A stretch of DNA of 10,571 nt from Micrococcaceae bacterium (lineage in GTDB: Bacteria > Actinomycetota > Actinomycetes > Actinomycetales > Micrococcaceae). Below the pieces are notes generated by a model. It searched no databases and was not told the origin of the DNA. It was given only the letters and a program-made list of their open reading frames with translations. The position numbers and the translations under genes are program-made. Shown here in pieces: positions 1-7,269 of the stretch. Within the stretch, counting starts at the first letter, position 1; each line of letters opens with the position of its first letter. Location of the stretch: the NCBI GenBank assembly GCA_003486025.1, contig DNHA01000239.1:960-11530 (forward strand), read 5' to 3'.

Positions 1-433
1 CTCCGGCGGCAACCAGCAAAAGGTTGTGATGGCCCGCGAACTGAGCCGCGATTTGAAGCTGTTCATCGCCTCGCAGCCTACCCGCGGCGTGGACGTGGGG
101 TCGATTGAGTTCCTGCACCGGCGCATCGTCGCCGAACGCGACAAGGGAACCCCGGTGATGATCGTGTCCACCGAGCTGGACGAAGTGATGGAACTGGCGG
201 ACCGCATCGCGGTGCTCTACAAGGGCAAGATCAACGGCATCGTGCCGGGTAACACCTCGCGCGAGGTGCTTGGCCTGATGATGGCCGGAGTCTCCCCGGA
301 GGACGCGATCAGCCAGGCAGACTTCGCCAAGGCCGATGCCGAACCGCTCGAAGCGCAGCCGGTAGTTGCTCAGACACCGCCAAGCCCCCACAAACCCAAG
401 CACAGCAGCACCGCGGAAGGAGATGCACAGTGA
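1..433 (+). CDS. Nucleoside ABC transporter ATP-binding protein, C-terminal part (5' end outside window)
   Basis: Energises import of nucleosides through the two permeases that follow, at the inner face of the membrane. The reading frame enters at base 2, so only the last 143 residues are visible. They begin inside the ABC signature (SGGNQQKV) of what should be the second of two nucleotide-binding domains, followed by a Walker B/D-loop region (LFIASQPTRGVDVGS) and the switch region (VSTELDEVMELADRI). The usual catalytic Glu after Walker B is Gln and the switch His is Thr, as is usual for the second domain of the YufO/NupO (CUT2-like) family. The last 40 or so residues are an Ala/Pro-rich tail without a recognisable fold. 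The stop overlaps the next start (GTGA, 430-433), which suggests translational coupling. A sugar importer of the same superfamily is the alternative, but the downstream deaminase and phosphorylase favour nucleosides. Confidence 0.93.
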   Translation, partial: SGGNQQKVVMARELSRDLKLFIASQPTRGVDVGSIEFLHRRIVAERDKGTPVMIVSTELDEVMELADRIAVLYKGKINGIVPGNTSREVLGLMMAGVSPEDAISQADFAKADAEPLEAQPVVAQTPPSPHKPKHSSTAEGDAQ

Positions 434-1662
434 GTGAGCAAACCATCGGCCAGCCGCCTGCCGGCGATCAGCCCGTAGCGCCGCCCGAGGGCCAGAACTC
501 GAATAACGAGCTATTGCGCAAAATCACCCAGGGTCCGGGTCTCGTCTCGGTGCTCGGTGTTTTTGTTGCGCTGGTCATCGGCGGACTGCTGGTAGCTGTC
601 ACCGACAAAAAAGTCATCGAAACTTCCAGCTACGTCTTCGCCCGCCCCAGCGACTTCTTCTCGCAGCTGTGGCGCGCCGGAACCGAGAGCTATGTGGCGC
701 TGTTCAACGGCTCCATCTACAACTCCGCTCAGGGCTTTTCCCCCTTCCTGGAGACGCTGACGGTTTCCACCCCGCTGATCTGTGCAGGCCTGGGCGTTGC
801 CTTGGCCTTCCGCGCCGGCATGTTCAACATCGGTGCCCAGGGCCAGATCATCATCGGCGCCACCATGGCCGGTTATGTCGGATTCGCTTGGCATCTTCCG
901 CTGGTGCTGCACCTGCTGCTGGTGATCATCTTCGGTCTGCTCGGCGGCGCCCTGTGGGGCGGACTGGTGGGCCTGCTCAAGGCCCGCACCGGCGCGCACG
1001 AGGTGATCTTGACGATCATGTTCAACTATGTGGCGCTGTACCTGCTGGACTTCCTGATGAATACCACCGCCTTCCGCCGTCCCGGTGAGACGAACCCGAT
1101 CTCCCCGATCCTGGATGCCAACGCGACCTTCCCGGCACTGCCCGGCTCGCGCCTGCACCTGGGTTTTGTGATGGCGATCCTGCTGACGGTACTGGTGGCC
1201 TGGATGCTCAAGCGCTCCACACTCGGCTTCGAATTCCGTGCGGTGGGGCATAACCCTGAAGCCGCACGCACCGCCGGGGTGAACGTCGCGCGCACCACCA
1301 TGCTGGCGATGGCCTTCGCCGGTGCGCTGGCCGGCGCCGCGGGCGTCGCCCAGGTAGCTGGCACCGAGAAGGTGCTCACCGCCGGTGTGGCCGGCTCGCT
1401 GGGCTTCGACGCGATCACCGTCGCGCTGCTGGGCCGTTCCACCCCGTGGGGAACCTTCTTCGCTGGTCTGCTCTTCGGCGCCTTCCGCGCCGGTGCGGTC
1501 AACATGCAGATTTCCACCGGAACCCCGATCGACATCGTCCTGGTGGTGCAGTCGCTGATCGTCTTGTTCATCGCCGCGCCGCCACTGGTGAAGTCGATCT
1601 TCGGGATGAATCCTAAAAAGCGCGTCCGCAAAACCGAAACCATCAAGGCAGGTGCCAAGTGA
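430..1662 (+). CDS. Nucleoside ABC transporter permease 1 (YufP/NupP-like)
   Basis: One of two membrane subunits forming the import channel (BPD_transp_2 family). The 410-residue protein has a hydrophilic N-terminus to about residue 36, a first membrane segment at about 38-58, a loop, and then a run of hydrophobic segments from about 107 to 385. Family motifs seen are FNIGAQGQ (132-139), EVILTIMFNY (191-200) and the cytoplasmic ATPase-contact loop GFEFRAVGHNPEAARTAGV (266-284). The C-terminus is basic. The GTG start at 430 is supported by AAGGAG at 417-422, seven bases upstream, and by the four-base overlap with the ATPase gene. It also overlaps the next permease by four bases. The family assignment is firm; the exact substrate is inferred from the neighbouring genes. 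Confidence 0.93.
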   Translation: MSEQTIGQPPAGDQPVAPPEGQNSNNELLRKITQGPGLVSVLGVFVALVIGGLLVAVTDKKVIETSSYVFARPSDFFSQLWRAGTESYVALFNGSIYNSAQGFSPFLETLTVSTPLICAGLGVALAFRAGMFNIGAQGQIIIGATMAGYVGFAWHLPLVLHLLLVIIFGLLGGALWGGLVGLLKARTGAHEVILTIMFNYVALYLLDFLMNTTAFRRPGETNPISPILDANATFPALPGSRLHLGFVMAILLTVLVAWMLKRSTLGFEFRAVGHNPEAARTAGVNVARTTMLAMAFAGALAGAAGVAQVAGTEKVLTAGVAGSLGFDAITVALLGRSTPWGTFFAGLLFGAFRAGAVNMQISTGTPIDIVLVVQSLIVLFIAAPPLVKSIFGMNPKKRVRKTETIKAGAK

Positions 1663-2939
1663 CCAGCACGACAACAGCGGCCCTGCAGCCGTCGATCTCC
1701 CTGTTGCCCAGCAAAAAGACTCCGATAGTGCTCAGCGTGATCGCTTTGATCACCCTGATCAGCTTCGGTTTCCTCGGCAGCAGCCAGGCTGCGAACTTTT
1801 CGCTGAGCACCAGCACCGATGCGTTCAAGATCCCCGACCTGGTCTTCCCGGGCATGGCGACAAATATCGTCTTCGGTGTGCTGCTGCTCGCGGTGGCCGG
1901 CTACTCCTGGTGGCTGCGTTCCAAGGGACGCACACTGCCCACTTACGCGGTAGTGCTCGCCGCCGTGCTTTTTGTGCTCGGCTTCCTGATTTGGGTGGTC
2001 TCCGGCGCGAACATCAACACTATTTCGCTGGCAAGCCTGCTGGCCGGTGCGGTAGTGCTCGCCGTGCCGCTGGTGTTCGGCTCGCTGTCCGGGGTGCTCT
2101 GCGAGCGTGCCGGCGTGGTCAACATCGCCATCGAAGGCCAGCTGCTCGGTGGCGCGTTCACCGCGGCAATCGTCGCTTCGATCACCAAGAACGCCTTTGC
2201 CGGGCTGATTGCCGCAGGCATCGCCGGCGCACTGGTCTCCCTGGTGCTCGCGTTATTTGCGATCAAGTACCTGGTCAACCAGATCATCGTCGGTGTGGTG
2301 CTCAACGTGCTCGTCTCGGGCATCACCGGGTTCCTGTTCACCACGGTGATGCAGGAAGATCCCGAACTGTTCAACTCCCCGGCGCACCTTCCGGTCATCG
2401 CGATCCCTGGACTGAGCGCCATTCCGGTGCTGGGCCCGATCCTGTTCAAGCAGTCGGTCATCGGCTACCTGATGTATCTTGCGGTCTTCCTGGTCTGGTT
2501 CGGGTTGTTCAAAACCCGTTGGGGACTGCGCGTGCGTGCAGTCGGCGAACACCCGAAGGCCGCTGACACTCTTGGCATCAAGGTCAACGCGACCCGCTTC
2601 TGGAATGTCACCCTGGGCGGCATCATCGCCGGCATTGGCGGCTCCTTCTTCACCCTGGTGGCCATCGACTCCTTCACCAAGGAAATCTCCGGCGGACGTG
2701 GCTTCATCGCGCTGGCCGCGGTGATCTTCGGGCGCTGGAACCCGATCGGGGCCTTCGCCGCGGCGTTGCTCTTCGGCTTCGCAGACAACCTCCAGGTGAT
2801 CCTCACGATCATCGGCACCCCGGTGCCAAGCCAGTTCATGGCCATGATGCCGTATCTGGTCACGATCTTCGCCGTCGCCGGTTTGGTGGGTCGCTCACGC
2901 GGGCCTGCGGCCGCCGGCGAACCCTATGTGAAGGAATGA
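1659..2939 (+). CDS. Nucleoside ABC transporter permease 2 (YufQ/NupQ-like)
   Basis: The second membrane subunit of the same importer, expected to pair with permease 1. Of its 426 residues, the core from about 120 onward has the family motifs ERAGVVNIAIEGQ (149-161), the ATPase-contact loop GLRVRAVGEHPKAADTLGI (289-307) and GRGFIALAAVIFGRWNP (346-362). Before this core lie three further hydrophobic segments (about 22-40, 66-86 and 95-115), making the N-terminal part longer than I expect for the minimal family fold. The GTG start at 1659 overlaps the stop of permease 1 (GTGA), with a weak purine-rich site (AAGGCAGG) about ten bases upstream. The stop overlaps the first ATG of the cytidine deaminase gene (ATGA, 2936-2939). 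Paired, non-identical permeases are normal for BmpA/Nup-type nucleoside importers. Confidence 0.93.
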   Translation: MTSTTTAALQPSISLLPSKKTPIVLSVIALITLISFGFLGSSQAANFSLSTSTDAFKIPDLVFPGMATNIVFGVLLLAVAGYSWWLRSKGRTLPTYAVVLAAVLFVLGFLIWVVSGANINTISLASLLAGAVVLAVPLVFGSLSGVLCERAGVVNIAIEGQLLGGAFTAAIVASITKNAFAGLIAAGIAGALVSLVLALFAIKYLVNQIIVGVVLNVLVSGITGFLFTTVMQEDPELFNSPAHLPVIAIPGLSAIPVLGPILFKQSVIGYLMYLAVFLVWFGLFKTRWGLRVRAVGEHPKAADTLGIKVNATRFWNVTLGGIIAGIGGSFFTLVAIDSFTKEISGGRGFIALAAVIFGRWNPIGAFAAALLFGFADNLQVILTIIGTPVPSQFMAMMPYLVTIFAVAGLVGRSRGPAAAGEPYVKE

Positions 2940-3358
2940 CAATTCTCATGGAAAACAACACCGCGCCGTGGTCGCAGCTTGAAGCTGCGGCCGCGGCGGC
3001 GCTGTCCAAGGCGTACGCACCCTATTCGAAATTCCGCGTCGGCGCGGCGGCACTGACCACCGACGGTCGGTTGATCTCCGGCTGCAATATTGAAAACGCC
3101 GCATATGGGGTGACCCTGTGTGCAGAATGCGCCATGGTCGGTGAACTATTTGCCGGTGGCGGCGGTAAGCTTCAATACTTTTTGTGCCTGGGCCAGCTCG
3201 AAGACGGTGCGGTTCAGCTGATCACCCCTTGTGGCCGCTGCCGTCAGCTGCTCTTTGAACATCGCGCGCCGGGTATGGAAGTGCAAACCGATACCGGTGT
3301 ACTGGGCATGGAGCAGCTGCTGCCCTATGCCTTTGGACCCAACGACATTTCACTGTAA
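2936..3358 (+). CDS. cdd: Cytidine deaminase
   Basis: Cytoplasmic zinc enzyme that converts cytidine or deoxycytidine to uridine or deoxyuridine. The 140 residues match the small homotetrameric class. The first active-site motif is CNIENAAYGVTLCAECA (50-66), with zinc ligand Cys62 and catalytic Glu64; the second is PCGRCRQ (98-104), with zinc ligands Cys99 and Cys102. The residue after the catalytic Glu is Cys65 rather than the Arg of the Bacillus enzyme; from memory this is also the mycobacterial form. Two starts are possible: ATG 2936, overlapping the permease stop but with AAGGA directly abutting it, or ATG 2948, four codons later with AAGGA twelve bases upstream. I use the first because of the ATGA overlap. 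Its product would feed the phosphorylase encoded next. Confidence 0.95.
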   Translation: MTILMENNTAPWSQLEAAAAAALSKAYAPYSKFRVGAAALTTDGRLISGCNIENAAYGVTLCAECAMVGELFAGGGGKLQYFLCLGQLEDGAVQLITPCGRCRQLLFEHRAPGMEVQTDTGVLGMEQLLPYAFGPNDISL

Positions 3359-3385
3359 GCCGTTTCCACCAGTAAGGAGCCGAAA

Positions 3386-4699
3386 GTGGCTACCGAAGCA
3401 TTCAGCACCGTTGACATCATTCGTACCAAGCGCGATGGCGGAATCCTCAGCGATGAGATGATCGACTGGACCATCGACGCCTACACCCGCGGGGCCATTG
3501 CCGAAGAGCAGATGTCCGCGCTGAATATGGCGATATTTTTCCAGGGAATGAACCGCAGGGAAATCTCGCGCTGGACCCACGCGATGATCAACTCAGGTGA
3601 GCGCATGGATTTCTCCGGGCTCAAGGACGCCTCCGGGAAGATTCTGGCCACCACCGACAAGCACTCCACCGGCGGGGTAGGGGACAAGATCACCTTGCCC
3701 CTGGCACCACTTGTCGCCAGCTTCGGGGTTGCGGTTCCGCAGCTCTCGGGCCGCGGACTGGGCCACACCGGCGGTACCTTGGACAAGCTCGAAGCGATCC
3801 CGGGCTGGCGCGCGGCGCTATCCAACGAGGAAATGTTTGCTCAGCTTTCCGGTGCCGGAGCGGTCATCTGCGCGGCGGGAACCGGATTGGCGCCGGCCGA
3901 TAAAAAACTTTACGCACTGCGTGATGTGACCGCCACGGTGGATTCGCTGCCACTGATCGCCTCCTCCATCATGAGCAAGAAGATCGCCGAAGGCACCGGG
4001 ACACTGATCCTGGACGTGAAGGTCGGTTCCGGTGCCTTCATGAAGGACGAGGCCATGGCCCGCGAGCTGGCCGAAACGATGGTGTACCTGGGTACGGACG
4101 CCGGGGTGAACACCGTCGCGCTGCTGACAAATATGGACACCCCGCTGGGCTTGACCGCCGGAAACGCGATTGAGGTCGATGAATCCGTGGAGGTGCTCGC
4201 CGGTGGAGGACCCGAAGACGTGATCGAGCTGACCGTCGCCTTGGCCACCGAGATGCTGGCAGGGGCCGGGATCACCGGCGTGGACGTGCGCGGCGCGCTG
4301 AATAATGGACAGGCTATGGACCGCTGGCGCCAGATGATCATCGCCCAGGGCGGCGACCCTGAAGCGAAGTTGCCGGTGGCCAAGGAATCGCACACCGTAT
4401 ATGCGCAGGCTGAAGGTGCGTTGCTAAAGCTCGATGCCATGGATATTGGCCTGGCTGCCTGGAGCCTGGGTGCTGGGCGCGCGCGCAAGGAAGATTCGGT
4501 GCAGGCGGGAGCCGGCGTGCGCTTGCACGTGAAGCCAGGCGCTCTGGTGCGCCGTGGACAGCCAATCGCCACCTTGCTCACCGATACTCCGGAGAAGTTC
4601 CCGCGTGCTATCGAACTGGTGGAAAAGGCGATCCTGATCGGTTCGGATACTGACCGTGCAGATACCCGGCTGATCTTGGACCGGATCGCAGCAAAATAA
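3386..4699 (+). CDS. deoA: Thymidine phosphorylase / pyrimidine-nucleoside phosphorylase
   Basis: Phosphorolysis of thymidine, deoxyuridine or possibly uridine to the base and (deoxy)ribose-1-phosphate in the cytoplasm. The 437-residue length is normal. The phosphate-binding loop DKHSTGGVGDK is at 91-101, and the family signature SGRGLGHTGGTLDKLE at 121-136. By alignment to the E. coli enzyme from memory, Arg179, Ser194 and Lys198 are the pyrimidine-contacting residues. The C-terminal domain starts near 340 and includes GLAAWSLGAGRARKED and a VKPGALVRRGQPIATL turn. The GTG start at 3386 has a good ribosome site, AAGGAG at 3374-3379, six bases upstream. The gene follows cdd by 27 bases with no terminator, so it is the last gene of the operon, which ends at the hairpin at 4739. 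Sequence alone does not separate thymidine-specific from broad pyrimidine specificity. Confidence 0.95.
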   Translation: MATEAFSTVDIIRTKRDGGILSDEMIDWTIDAYTRGAIAEEQMSALNMAIFFQGMNRREISRWTHAMINSGERMDFSGLKDASGKILATTDKHSTGGVGDKITLPLAPLVASFGVAVPQLSGRGLGHTGGTLDKLEAIPGWRAALSNEEMFAQLSGAGAVICAAGTGLAPADKKLYALRDVTATVDSLPLIASSIMSKKIAEGTGTLILDVKVGSGAFMKDEAMARELAETMVYLGTDAGVNTVALLTNMDTPLGLTAGNAIEVDESVEVLAGGGPEDVIELTVALATEMLAGAGITGVDVRGALNNGQAMDRWRQMIIAQGGDPEAKLPVAKESHTVYAQAEGALLKLDAMDIGLAAWSLGAGRARKEDSVQAGAGVRLHVKPGALVRRGQPIATLLTDTPEKFPRAIELVEKAILIGSDTDRADTRLILDRIAAK

Positions 4700-4738
4700 T
4701 TCGGTGAATCAGGTCTAATCCACGGTGGCATGTTAACT

Positions 4739-4783
4739 CCGGCGGCAGCAGCGAATCTGATTCCCTGCTGCCGCCGGTTTTTT
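4739..4783 (+). terminator. Intrinsic terminator of the nucleoside operon
   Basis: Perfect 13-bp stem CCGGCGGCAGCAG (4739-4751) with CTGCTGCCGCCGG (4765-4777), followed at once by six T residues (4778-4783). The 13-base loop can fold further, since GAATC (4753-4757) is complementary to GATTC (4759-4763), which makes a longer interrupted hairpin. It lies 40 bases after the deoA stop. Confidence 0.93.
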
Positions 4784-5021
4784 CTTCCCGCTGGCCTCGA
4801 GCGGCTTCGCCCAAGGTACTCCGTGCAATGTTCTCCAGTAACTCCCAGCAAACTCGTGGGAACCAAAAGACCATAGCCAATCGTTGAATAGATGAGTCCG
4901 CCGGGAGGCGTGTCTCAACCATTTGCGCAATACGACGAAGGTTGGATGCCAAGGCACCAATCCTCGAGCGAGAATGGATTATCGGCGCACATGCGCATGC
5001 TCGGGGAAGAAGCAAAGATTA
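4784..5021 (+). other. Non-coding gap before dedA
   Basis: Between the terminator and dedA I see no convincing gene. By eye it is somewhat poorer in G+C than the neighbouring genes. Minus-strand frames stay open across it, but their translations resemble no family I know and run straight through the terminator stem. No clear TANNNT box sits at a leaderless distance from the dedA start. A dedA promoter should lie here but I cannot place it. Confidence 0.5.
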
Positions 5022-5696
5022 ATGGAATTGATCAACGAGGCAATCACGCAGGCTGCAAGTGCGTGGTGGGTCTTGCCGCTGCTGTTCTTGTTCTGCATGA
5101 TTGATGCTTTTTTCCCGATAGTGCCTTCCGAGTCTTTCCTCGTTTCGCTTGCTGCCGTGGGCATCAGCACCGGTACGCCCAACTTGTTCCTCGTCGCGCT
5201 GCTCGGCATCGCCGGAGCAATCTTGGGAGATCAAATAACTTTCTTCATCGGGCGCAAACTTGGCTCGAAGGGTTTCCGCTGGATGCGCGGTGCCAGAGCC
5301 CAGCGGGTGCTGCGGTTCTCCGCACGGAAACTCGAAACCTCCGGCGCACTGCTGATCTTCACCGCAAGATACATCCCCATTGGCCGGGTGGCGGTGAACC
5401 TGACTGCCGGGGCTACCGGTTTCAGCCACCGCCGGTTCACGCTCTATGACGTGATCGGCTGCGTCACCTGGGGCGCCTATTCGGTAGGCATCGGGGCGCT
5501 GGCGGGCAATTGGCTGGCGCACAACAAATTGGTCGGAATCATCGCTTCTGTAATGATTGCCGTGGTCTTGGGCTATCTCATTGATTTGCTGGTCAATCGT
5601 GTGTTGAACAAGTACGGCAAGCGCCCGCAAAAGGCCGATACCGTGCAATCGACCGGGGTTCTGGAATTTGTTCCGCCAGAGCGCAAGCAGGGTTAA
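5022..5696 (+). CDS. DedA family (SNARE-associated/VTT domain) membrane protein
   Basis: Integral membrane protein of the DedA/VTT family. Members are linked to lipid-carrier flipping and membrane homeostasis; the substrate here is unknown. With the chosen start it has 224 residues, the usual length. Family features are the acidic pair Glu37 (in VPSESF) and Asp70 (in GDQITFFIGRKLG), and the motif FTARYIPIGR (113-122) with Arg116 and Arg122 at the conserved six-residue spacing. Hydrophobic segments lie at about 17-35, 54-76, 106-121, 142-163 and 170-192; the C-terminal 30 residues are polar. The frame is open upstream to a TTG at 4923 and an ATG at 4974, but those would add a basic stretch unlike the family. 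ATG 5022 follows a purine-rich GGGGAAGAAG (5003-5012). It sits between two nucleoside genes without an obvious functional link. Confidence 0.9.
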   Translation: MELINEAITQAASAWWVLPLLFLFCMIDAFFPIVPSESFLVSLAAVGISTGTPNLFLVALLGIAGAILGDQITFFIGRKLGSKGFRWMRGARAQRVLRFSARKLETSGALLIFTARYIPIGRVAVNLTAGATGFSHRRFTLYDVIGCVTWGAYSVGIGALAGNWLAHNKLVGIIASVMIAVVLGYLIDLLVNRVLNKYGKRPQKADTVQSTGVLEFVPPERKQG

Positions 5697-5736
5697 CCTG
5701 CAGGCTTGATGATGGTCACATACAGGCTCGCAGATC

Positions 5737-5767
5737 TTTACCCGCTAGAACTATCTGTGCGGGCAAA
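5737..5767. repeat. Inverted repeat in the add promoter region
   Basis: CCCGC (5741-5745) and GCGGG (5759-5763) form a dyad. It extends outward to TTT/AAA across one mismatch and inward by AGA (5747-5749) with TCT (5754-5756). The centre (about 5752) falls where the -35 contact of the add promoter would be expected. It could be an operator or a weak hairpin after dedA; no T tract follows on the + strand. Confidence 0.45.
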
Positions 5768-5774
5768 ATGCGAC

Positions 5775-5780
5775 TAGGCT
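5775..5780 (+). promoter_or_regulatory. -10 box of add (leaderless promoter)
   Basis: TAGGCT, matching the actinobacterial TANNNT -10 consensus, ends exactly six bases before the GTG start at 5787. Transcription would begin at the G of the start codon. There is no clear -35 hexamer and no ribosome site. Confidence 0.75.
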
Positions 5781-5786
5781 CGACCT

Positions 5787-6977
5787 GTGACTGAAGAAAT
5801 GATTCATCTTGCCTATGATCCAGAGTTCGACTTCCGGGATCTGCCCAAAGTTTCGCTGCATGACCACCTAGACGGTGGCTTGCGGCCGCAAACCATTATC
5901 GAACTGGCAGCGGAGGCCAGCCATAAGCTGCCTGCCACCGACGCCGAAGCCCTGGCTGACTGGTTCCATGAATCGGCTGACTCCGGTTCGCTGCCACGCT
6001 ACCTAGAAACCTTCGAACACACCCTTGCGGTCATGCAGACGCGTGAGGCGCTGATCCGTGTGTCCCGCGAATTCGTCGAGGACCTCGCCGCCGACGGCGT
6101 GATCTACGGCGAAGTGCGCTACGCACCGGAACAGCACCTGCGCGAAGGCTTGAGCCTGGACGACGTCGTTGATGCCGTACAGGAGGGCATGGAGCAGGCC
6201 GTCGAGGCGCTGAACAATGAGGGCCACCCGATTCAGGTAGGCCAGGTAATCTCGGCAATGCGCCAGGCTGACCGCGGTCTGGAGATCGCACAGCTGGCCT
6301 TGCGCCACCGTGGACATGGTGTTGTCGGGTTCGACATCGCCGGGCCCGAGGAAGGATTCCCTGCCTCGCGGATGAAGGAAGCCTTCGATCTTCTGGCGGA
6401 AAATCTCTTCCCGACAACGGTGCACGCCGGTGAAGGCGCCGGACTGGAATCGATCAAGGATGCAATCCTGGTTGGCCGTGCCACACGTTTGGGCCATGGC
6501 GTGCGGGTTGCCGAAGATATTGAAATTGAATTCGGCGGCGTTGACGATGACGGGGAAACCCTGGATCAGGACACCGGACTGGTGGCACTGGGCCCAGTAG
6601 CCAACTGGGTTCGTGAACGTGGAATCCCACTGGAAATCTGCCCATCTTCAAACCTGCAGACCGGTGCTACAGCCGCCTTCGGCGAGGGAATTGAATCCCA
6701 CCCGATCGACCTGCTGGTGCAGACAGGTTTTAACGTCACGATCTCCCCGGATAACCGGCTGATGAGTGGCACCAGCCTGTCAGATGAGTTCGAACTGCTG
6801 GTCGAAGCCTTTGACTATGACCTCGAAGATCTGCTGGACCTGACGTTGAACGCAGCAGAGGCTGCCTTCGTGCCGCTGGAAATGCGCGAACTGCTGGTTG
6901 AATACATCAACGATTACTACGCCGACCTGCTCGACGATGATGATGATGAAGACGACGAGGAATACGAAGAGATCTAA
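5787..6977 (+). CDS. add: Adenosine deaminase
   Basis: Cytoplasmic zinc enzyme converting adenosine or deoxyadenosine to inosine or deoxyinosine in purine salvage. Of its 396 residues, the metal-binding motif is HDHLDGGLRP (25-34, His25 and His27). TVHAGEGAG has His213 and catalytic Glu216, and RLGHGVR contains His237. ICPSSNLQTG is at 284-293, and SPDNRLMSGTS carries the zinc ligand Asp322. The next residue is Asn323 where mammalian and E. coli enzymes have a second Asp; I recall this as normal in actinobacterial members. The last 20 or so residues form an extreme acidic tail (from Asp379 on, mostly Asp and Glu). The GTG start at 5787 fits the -10 box six bases upstream and the lack of a ribosome site; ATG 5799, four codons later, is the alternative. 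It has its own promoter and terminator. Confidence 0.95.
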   Translation: MTEEMIHLAYDPEFDFRDLPKVSLHDHLDGGLRPQTIIELAAEASHKLPATDAEALADWFHESADSGSLPRYLETFEHTLAVMQTREALIRVSREFVEDLAADGVIYGEVRYAPEQHLREGLSLDDVVDAVQEGMEQAVEALNNEGHPIQVGQVISAMRQADRGLEIAQLALRHRGHGVVGFDIAGPEEGFPASRMKEAFDLLAENLFPTTVHAGEGAGLESIKDAILVGRATRLGHGVRVAEDIEIEFGGVDDDGETLDQDTGLVALGPVANWVRERGIPLEICPSSNLQTGATAAFGEGIESHPIDLLVQTGFNVTISPDNRLMSGTSLSDEFELLVEAFDYDLEDLLDLTLNAAEAAFVPLEMRELLVEYINDYYADLLDDDDDEDDEEYEEI

Positions 6978-6997
6978 TTCTCGACGGATACTTTTGA

Positions 6998-7035
6998 CCG
7001 CAAGGGTCACCAAAACGGTGGCCCTTGCGGTGTTT
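6998..7035 (+). terminator. Intrinsic terminator after add
   Basis: A 14-bp stem pairs CCGCAAGGGTCACC (6998-7011) with GGTGGCCCTTGCGG (7017-7030), including one G-U wobble, around a five-base loop AAAAC. A weak tail TGTTT follows. It starts 21 bases after the add stop. Confidence 0.85.
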
Positions 7036-7257
7036 AACGACCTGCATCAGGGTTCCTCGAGCCTTTTCCTGCTGAGCAATGATCGGTGCTTACCGCTGCG
7101 AACTTCATCTGCAGAGGGCGCCTGAACTTATCCGCACATTGCCTGTGATGGCTCACACGTGCCTTCGCTGACCTTTGAAACACGTTTAGGAAAGCGGGCG
7201 CGGGCCTTGGAGAACTATCTTTATGCATCTTTCAGGCATGGTTTGAGCTGAAGCAGA
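7036..7257 (+). other. Non-coding gap before the acetyltransferase gene
   Basis: No convincing gene, repeat or RNA is visible between the add terminator and the next promoter. The short minus-strand frame at 7034-7228 has no recognisable protein features and reads into the terminator, so I do not call it. Confidence 0.5.
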
Positions 7258-7263
7258 TAGGGT
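7258..7263 (+). promoter_or_regulatory. -10 box of the acetyltransferase gene (leaderless promoter)
   Basis: TAGGGT ends six bases before the ATG at 7270, and no ribosome site is present in the preceding 25 bases. A TTGAGC at 7243-7248 is only nine bases upstream of the box, too close to act as a -35. Confidence 0.7.
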
Positions 7264-7269
7264 CGAATC

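Noticed and set aside
511..1674. Long open frame on the minus strand opposite permease 1
   Set aside because: It is a shadow of a GC-rich gene: the translation is rich in Gln, Arg, His and Gly, has no membrane segments or known motif, and the + strand gene is certain.
3910..4866. 318-codon minus-strand frame opposite deoA
   Set aside because: Low-complexity Ser/Ala/Pro translation that reads through the terminator stem; the opposite strand carries a complete phosphorylase.
4733..5015. Minus-strand frames in the gap before dedA as a possible gene or pseudogene
   Set aside because: No family resemblance, no ribosome site that I could recognise, and the frames include the terminator hairpin. 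I could not support a call.
4923..5021. Longer N-terminus for the DedA protein (TTG 4923 or ATG 4974)
   Set aside because: It would add a basic, cysteine-containing stretch not seen in the family; ATG 5022 gives the standard length and has a purine-rich site upstream.
5687..5701. GCAGG/CCTGC hairpin at the dedA stop as a terminator
   Set aside because: Only a 5-bp stem with no T tract after it.
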